Shown one piece after another: positions 7,795-11,266 of a DNA stretch of 11,266 nt. The notes beneath the pieces were generated by a model, which saw only the letters and a program-made list of their open reading frames with translations, did not search any database and had not been told where the DNA came from. Location of the stretch: the NCBI GenBank assembly GCA_003504855.1, contig DNZD01000082.1, positions 1-11,266 on the forward strand, read 5' to 3'. Made by a program: the position numbers and the translations under genes. This stretch comes from Cytophagales bacterium. Its GTDB lineage: Bacteria; Bacteroidota; Bacteroidia; Cytophagales; Cyclobacteriaceae. Numbering within the stretch: position 1 is the first letter of the stretch; each line of letters begins with the position of its first letter.

Positions 7795-8481
7795 GTGCGG
7801 TACCAGAAATTTCCTGCGTCATCCGGCCTCGAGGCTTTTGTGAAGTACTACTTCATTTGTGAAAGCGATGAGCCCGAACGACATAAGGTAATCAGCCCGC
7901 CCAACTGCTTTACCATTCTCGCCTTTAACTATGGCGAACCTTCATTTGAATGTGAGCCCGACGGACAATTAAAACCTGTTCCGAATGCCATGGCTTGCGG
8001 ACTTTTCACACGAAATCATGAGTTCTTTTTCTCGAGGCGATCGGCTGTAGCCGGCATGGCCTTGCGTGCTTCAGCATTGCATAACTTCTTTGAGTGGAAT
8101 ATGCCTGAGCTCGTGGACCATTGGATTCCGTTATCGGAAATTCTGGGCTCAGCGGCAGATTATATGTTCAAGTCCATCGAGAATCAGAACAGTGACTTAG
8201 GCCGAATCAAGGTACTGGAGCATTTTGCCTCCTCGCACTTCACCAGAGCCAGTGCACGCATCTCCTCTGTTAACCGCGTACTTGATTTATTTGAGGATTC
8301 CCTGGGCGAAACGTCCTTCCAGGAAGCTGCCCGCCTGCTGCACCACGACCCGGACCTGCTGGAAAAAGAATTTCTGGAAAAGGTAGGCGTTTGGCCTGAC
8401 CGTTACCGGAAATTATTGCAACGCATGGTCCAGGGAAATCCCAATGCCCTCCACGAACAAAACTGGTTCTCATTCCGATAA
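7795..8481 (+). CDS. AraC-like protein with DUF6597-type N-terminal domain and a single degenerate HTH
   Basis: The product is 228 residues. The start is taken as GTG at 7795: there is no ATG between it and the in-frame stop at 7768, and the resulting N-terminus (RYQKFPASSGLEAFVKYYF) is typical of AraC-type regulators with the DUF6597 domain. Residues 1-110 match that domain in pattern, including SAVAGMALRASALHNFFEW and a later HWIPLSEILG. Residues about 158-200 align with the first HTH of AraC proteins (SFQEAARLLHHDPDLLEKEF, then VGVWPDRYRKLLQR). The basic residues usual in the recognition helix are largely replaced by D, E and L. The chain stops before the second HTH, so it is about 40-50 residues shorter than usual. 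It may be a non-canonical regulator or one that no longer binds DNA. A DUF3592-type gene follows 37 bases later. Confidence 0.8.
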   Translation: MRYQKFPASSGLEAFVKYYFICESDEPERHKVISPPNCFTILAFNYGEPSFECEPDGQLKPVPNAMACGLFTRNHEFFFSRRSAVAGMALRASALHNFFEWNMPELVDHWIPLSEILGSAADYMFKSIENQNSDLGRIKVLEHFASSHFTRASARISSVNRVLDLFEDSLGETSFQEAARLLHHDPDLLEKEFLEKVGVWPDRYRKLLQRMVQGNPNALHEQNWFSFR

Positions 8482-8518
8482 ACATTCTTTGTATCTTGAT
8501 GGTGTCAACCACCCCATC

Positions 8519-9193
8519 ATGAGAAATCCCATCTTTTTCTATGGCATTTTCGCCCTGATCGGCTTACCCTGCTTCATCCTTGCCTTGTACTTCACTTACA
8601 GTACCGTTCGTGACAACGCTACCTACGAACAGGCACAAGGCACCATTACTGATTTTAATGGAAGCAGCTATCCCAATGTGAGTTTCACCTACCAGGGCCA
8701 GACTTATTCATTTCACTCGAACTACCAGAGTTCTGACATGCAAACGGGTGATGAAGTTACAGTATCGTTTCCCCCCGGAAACCCCAATGATGCTTCGATC
8801 AAAGACTTTTTCACGGATTGGTTTCTCCCGCTGTTTCTGGGATTGTTTGGCCTTGTGTTCGGTGGCGTTGGCGGTGGAGGCATTTATTTCCAACTGAAAA
8901 AATCAAGCCTGAAGAAAGAACTCTTTGATGAAGGTCGGGGAAAGAAAATTGCTGCTGACCTCACCGGTTCGGGTCTTGATATGTCGTATCGGGTCAATGG
9001 CAGAAGCCCTTACATCATTTCAGCGCAATGGTTGGATACTTCAACCAATCATATGTACCTGTTCAACAGCGACTATATTTGGTTTGATCCTGCTGCGCTG
9101 ATCGAAGGCCGTAAGAAAATCGATGTGTATATCGATGAAAACAACCCGAAGCGTTACTACATTGATATAAGTTTCCTCCCTCAGACTGACTAA
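8519..9193 (+). CDS. DUF3592-type two-helix membrane protein
   Basis: The product is 224 residues from the ATG at 8519. An in-frame ATG at 8444 would overlap the AraC-like gene by 38 bases and add 25 hydrophilic residues ahead of the first membrane helix, so the later start is preferred. The layout is: TM helix about 5-27 (IFFYGIFALIGLPCFILAL), a soluble beta domain about 33-98 with the DUF3592 pattern (AQGTITDF, VSFTYQGQTYSF, GDEVTVSFPPGNPNDASI), TM helix about 101-124 rich in Gly, then a basic linker and a soluble C-terminal beta domain about 130-224. The function is unknown. Both loops could face the same side of the inner membrane. Its stop is 7 bases from the convergent pyrD stop. Confidence 0.78.
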   Translation: MRNPIFFYGIFALIGLPCFILALYFTYSTVRDNATYEQAQGTITDFNGSSYPNVSFTYQGQTYSFHSNYQSSDMQTGDEVTVSFPPGNPNDASIKDFFTDWFLPLFLGLFGLVFGGVGGGGIYFQLKKSSLKKELFDEGRGKKIAADLTGSGLDMSYRVNGRSPYIISAQWLDTSTNHMYLFNSDYIWFDPAALIEGRKKIDVYIDENNPKRYYIDISFLPQTD

Positions 9194-9200
9194 AGTCAAT

Positions 9201-10229
9201 TTATTTCTTCAATCTCCGGCAAATTCTGCTGACGAGACCTGGGCCCTCGTACACAAATCCTGTATATACCTGAATCAGGTCAGCACCTGCCTCCAGGTGT
9301 TGCATCGCGTCTTCGGGTGACATGATTCCACCCACACCGATGATCGGAAAGTCCTTGCCCAACCGATGGCGCAGAAAGCGGATCACGGTGCGAGCCCGCT
9401 CATTCAACGGAGCTCCGCTAAGGCCTCCCGCTCCGAAGTTCGAAACCTGATCAGCAGGGGTAAGAAGGCCTTCACGCGACAACGTTGTATTGGTGGCTAT
9501 CACACCGTCGGTTCTGGTTTCCAACAGAATTTCCACCACATCATGTAACTGTTCTTCTGTCAGATCAGGCGCTATTTTCAATAGTACCGGTTTGGGTGAG
9601 CCTTTTGACAGGCTGAGCGCCTTGACAACGCCTAACAATTCCTTCAACGGCTCCTTCTCCTGCAAAGCGCGCAGGCCTGGCGTGTTGGGTGAACTTACAT
9701 TGATAACAAAATAATCCACGTAAGGGAATAAATCCTCAAAAGCCTTTTGATAGTCTTCGACAGCCTGTTCATTGGAAGTAGACTTGTTCTTTCCGATGTT
9801 CCCACCTACGATAACCTTGGATTTTCTGTGGCGAAGCCTGGGCACAGCAGCCAAAGCGCCTTCATTGTTAAAACCCATCCGGTTAATGATAGCCCTATCC
9901 TTGGGCAAGCGGAACATTCTGGGTTTGTCGTTTCCAGGCTGAGCCCTTGGCGTGAGTGTGCCAATTTCAATAAATCCGAAGCCGAAGCATGCCAATGCAT
10001 CGATCGCTACCGCATTCTTATCAAAACCTGCAGCAAGCCCAACCGGGTTGGGGAAAGTCAATCCCAGAATTTTCCGTTCGAGCGATGGATGCGTAAACGT
10101 AAACTGCGACCTAAGGAACGTTTGAATACCGGGTATGCGAGAAGACCACCTGAGGAGATTGAATACAACGTGATGAATTTTTTCAGGATCAAAAAGAAAC
10201 AAGAGCGGACGAATGAGATGGGCGTACAT
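9201..10229 (-). CDS. pyrD: Dihydroorotate dehydrogenase (quinone), class 2
   Basis: PyrD oxidises dihydroorotate to orotate in de novo pyrimidine synthesis, passing electrons through FMN to the quinone pool at the inner membrane. The product has 342 residues, close to the E. coli enzyme (336). Residues 1-50 form the amphipathic N-terminal helices that mark class 2. Motifs are NPVGLAAGFDKNA (61-73, with the FMN-contacting Lys71), GTLTPRAQPGNDKPR (90-104), INRMGFNN (115-122), INVSSPNTPGLR with the expected catalytic base Ser180 (176-187), LLKIAPDLTEEQ (216-227), IATNTT (244-249), GVGGIMS (298-304) and VYTGFVYEGP (321-330). Residues 204-210 (ALSLSKG) look like the imprint of a palindromic repeat in a surface loop. 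The ATG is 5 bases after the stop of the DUF4136 gene, suggesting an operon with it. Confidence 0.96.
   Translation of the reverse strand: MYAHLIRPLLFLFDPEKIHHVVFNLLRWSSRIPGIQTFLRSQFTFTHPSLERKILGLTFPNPVGLAAGFDKNAVAIDALACFGFGFIEIGTLTPRAQPGNDKPRMFRLPKDRAIINRMGFNNEGALAAVPRLRHRKSKVIVGGNIGKNKSTSNEQAVEDYQKAFEDLFPYVDYFVINVSSPNTPGLRALQEKEPLKELLGVVKALSLSKGSPKPVLLKIAPDLTEEQLHDVVEILLETRTDGVIATNTTLSREGLLTPADQVSNFGAGGLSGAPLNERARTVIRFLRHRLGKDFPIIGVGGIMSPEDAMQHLEAGADLIQVYTGFVYEGPGLVSRICRRLKK
9595..9620. repeat. Possible palindromic repeat imprint inside pyrD
   Basis: An imperfect inverted repeat, agcct (9599-9603) and aggct (9610-9614) with a 6-base loop, extends to 7-base arms with one mismatch. Read on the pyrD strand it encodes ALSLSKG at residues 204-210. 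A LSLSKG peptide encoded by a gagcctgtcgaaaggc-like palindrome is a form that I recall as a dispersed repeat in environmental bacterial genomes. The link is from recall and is not proven here, because the window holds only one copy. Confidence 0.4.
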
Positions 10230-10234
10230 GCCGG

Positions 10235-10765
10235 CTATTTCTTCTTGGTTTTGACCTTATGCGGGAATTTTCGGAAACCCTGCTCCACAGCGCTTTCTAT
10301 CTGACCCAGGATATCGTTGGACACATATCGCACGTTGGCACTGATGCGCCATATCGGGTTGTCGTTGCGATCATCCAAATCAATCACCAGGGTTCCGATT
10401 TTAGAGTCTTGCACAGAAGGACCTGAAGTGACCGAACCCGGTGTACCTCCAAATGGACCCGCATTATACATATCGGCTCGTTCTACATATCCGATAATAA
10501 ATGAAATAACCAGTTGCGCATTGGAATCGCTTTGGTGAAGTCCTTTTTCAGTTAATTCCTTGGCAATGATCTCATACACTTTTTCACGGAGTACCTTTTC
10601 ATTGAAGCTCCTCATCTCAAGAGGTGTGGTCACTTCGGATTCTCCGAGGCGGAATGTCTTGTAACCGGTCATATCGCGGTTCTTGTCGAACGTAACTTTC
10701 ATCTCCTGGCCCTGGAGGTGATAGTAATCAGTAACAAAATCAGGGTTAACGCGCGCATGCAGCAA
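10235..10765 (-). CDS. DUF4136 family protein, apparently frameshifted at its signal peptide
   Basis: The in-frame product from a TTG at 10765 is 176 residues, or 155 from the ATG at 10702. The body fits the DUF4136 pattern: MKVTFDKN then YKTFRLGE near the N-terminus, an amphipathic helix (VYEIIAKELTEKGL), a strand LVISFII, and a C-terminal GTLVIDLDDRNDNPIWR segment (124-140) followed by ISANVRY. The function of the family is unknown. Members normally carry a signal peptide or lipobox and act at the cell envelope. Here the in-frame N-terminus (residues 1-21) is not signal-like, whereas an ATG at 10758 one frame away reads a good signal peptide up to the mature start. A one-base deletion, in the genome or the assembly, would explain this. 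The xerD stop is 30 bases upstream of the TTG and pyrD follows 5 bases after the stop. Confidence 0.8.
   Translation of the reverse strand: MLHARVNPDFVTDYYHLQGQEMKVTFDKNRDMTGYKTFRLGESEVTTPLEMRSFNEKVLREKVYEIIAKELTEKGLHQSDSNAQLVISFIIGYVERADMYNAGPFGGTPGSVTSGPSVQDSKIGTLVIDLDDRNDNPIWRISANVRYVSNDILGQIESAVEQGFRKFPHKVKTKKK
10699..10758 (-). other. Out-of-frame signal-peptide segment of the DUF4136 gene
   Basis: From the ATG at 10758 the minus strand reads MRALTLILLLITITSRARR and then stop. The charged start, hydrophobic core and Ser-Arg-Ala end look like a Sec signal peptide. One added base around 10711-10718 would join it to QxQEMKVTFDKN of the DUF4136 body, giving a normal cleavage site. The ATG is 37 bases after the xerD stop, a natural place for the gene to begin. 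Confidence 0.65.
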
Positions 10766-10795
10766 AGGTAATCAAGTATGACCGTACCTCAACCG

Positions 10796-11266
10796 CTATT
10801 TGCGGGGGTGGAATTCGCGGATGACCTGACGCAAATAATCGCGATCCAGGTGGGTATAAATTTCTGTGGTGGTGATGGATTCATGCCCGAGCATCTCCTG
10901 TACGGCCCGCAAGTCGGCGCCACCTTCGATCAGGTGGGTAGCAAATGAATGCCGGAATGTGTGGGGGCTGATTGACTTGTGAAGACCTATTCGGGATGCC
11001 AGTGATTTTACCAGCAGAAAGACAGACACCCGGGATAATTTCTTGCCACTTTTATTCAGGAACACAAAATGTTCAAAGCCTTTTTGTACAGGCACGTGGA
11101 CCCGGATTTCCTCGAGGTAGATCCGGAGATACTTCATGGCATCTTTTCCGATAGGCACCAGTCGTTCTTTATTTCCCTTTCCCACCACCCGTAAAAAGCC
11201 CAGGTCAAAGTATACATTGGCTCTTTTCAACTCAACAAGCTCTGATACGCGCAAGCCGGAGCTATA
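10796..11266 (-). CDS. xerD: Tyrosine recombinase XerD, C-terminal catalytic part (5' partial)
   Basis: The frame is open through the right edge (YSSGLRVSELVELK at the edge), so the TTG at 11254 is internal. The 156 visible residues are the catalytic domain. All active-site residues are present: Arg6 (GLRVSEL), Lys30 (VVGKGNKERLVP), His102 and Arg105 (HTFRHSFATH), His128 (MLGHESITTT) and the nucleophile Tyr137 (EIYTHLDRDYL). Numbering is from the edge. The N-terminal core-binding domain, about 140 residues, is outside the window. XerD acts with XerC at dif to resolve chromosome dimers under FtsK control. The tail LRQVIREFHPRK is typical of XerD rather than of phage or transposon integrases, so I read it as the housekeeping recombinase. 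It is the first visible gene of a minus-strand cluster with the DUF4136 gene and pyrD. Confidence 0.9.
   Translation of the reverse strand, partial: YSSGLRVSELVELKRANVYFDLGFLRVVGKGNKERLVPIGKDAMKYLRIYLEEIRVHVPVQKGFEHFVFLNKSGKKLSRVSVFLLVKSLASRIGLHKSISPHTFRHSFATHLIEGGADLRAVQEMLGHESITTTEIYTHLDRDYLRQVIREFHPRK

Noticed and set aside
8444..8518. ATG at 8444 as the start of the DUF3592-type gene
   Set aside because: It would overlap the preceding gene and add a hydrophilic leader before the first membrane helix; the ATG at 8519 gives a natural N-terminus.
8482..8518. Promoter between the AraC-like and DUF3592-type genes (tatcttga resembling TAnnTTTG)
   Set aside because: No upstream TTTG element at a fitting distance was seen, and the 37-base gap is equally consistent with co-transcription.
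9187..9198. Palindrome tgact-aa-agtca over the stop of the DUF3592-type gene as a bidirectional terminator
   Set aside because: The arms are only 5 bases, the loop is 2 bases and there is no flanking T tract; it is too weak to call.
9747..10304. Plus-strand open frame of 185 codons opposite pyrD
   Set aside because: It is antisense to a clear PyrD with intact active-site motifs and has no recognisable domain.
10796..11266. Integrase of a mobile element
   Set aside because: The C-terminal sequence is typical of housekeeping XerD, and no attachment site, excisionase or phage gene is visible nearby.

Overview
The window looks like a chromosomal segment of a member of the Bacteroidota. The support is a type IX secretion (T9SS) cargo protein with a gliding-motility-type C-terminal domain, a PorP/SprF-family outer-membrane partner, a XerD of the kind seen in this phylum, and the lack of strong Shine-Dalgarno sites. 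Base composition is close to balanced, which would fit Cytophagales or Chitinophagales better than AT-rich Flavobacteriales, but that placement is only inference.

Plus strand, 2-7631: one giant gene open through the left edge (2,230 codons visible) encodes a modular surface or secreted protein. In order it shows the tail of an IPT/TIG domain, seven FG-GAP/VCBS repeats, two TIG domains, seven more FG-GAP/VCBS repeats, a TIG domain, a leucine-rich repeat block, an Ig-like domain, about seven delta-60 repeats, further Ig-like domains (two of them a recent duplication), a cadherin-like domain and a type B T9SS sorting domain. Four bases downstream is a PorP/SprF-family beta-barrel gene, the arrangement known for SprB/SprF. 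The pair reads as a cargo plus its export or anchoring partner.

Plus strand, 7632-9193: after a 163-base gap come a short AraC-like protein that has an N-terminal DUF6597-type domain but only one degenerate HTH, and a two-helix membrane protein with a DUF3592-type domain.

Minus strand, 11266-9201: the C-terminal catalytic half of XerD (cut by the right edge), a DUF4136 protein, and class 2 dihydroorotate dehydrogenase PyrD lie in close succession and are probably co-transcribed. The DUF4136 gene appears frameshifted at its 5' end: a good signal peptide starting at an ATG lies one frame away from the mature domain. PyrD and the DUF3592 gene converge with only 7 bases between their stops.

No RNA gene, CRISPR array, insertion sequence or phage gene was seen. 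The most interesting material is the architecture of the giant protein (three arrays of seven repeats, with cysteines at matching positions in each module), its pairing with the PorP/SprF gene, the frameshifted signal peptide, and a probable palindromic repeat imprint inside pyrD.
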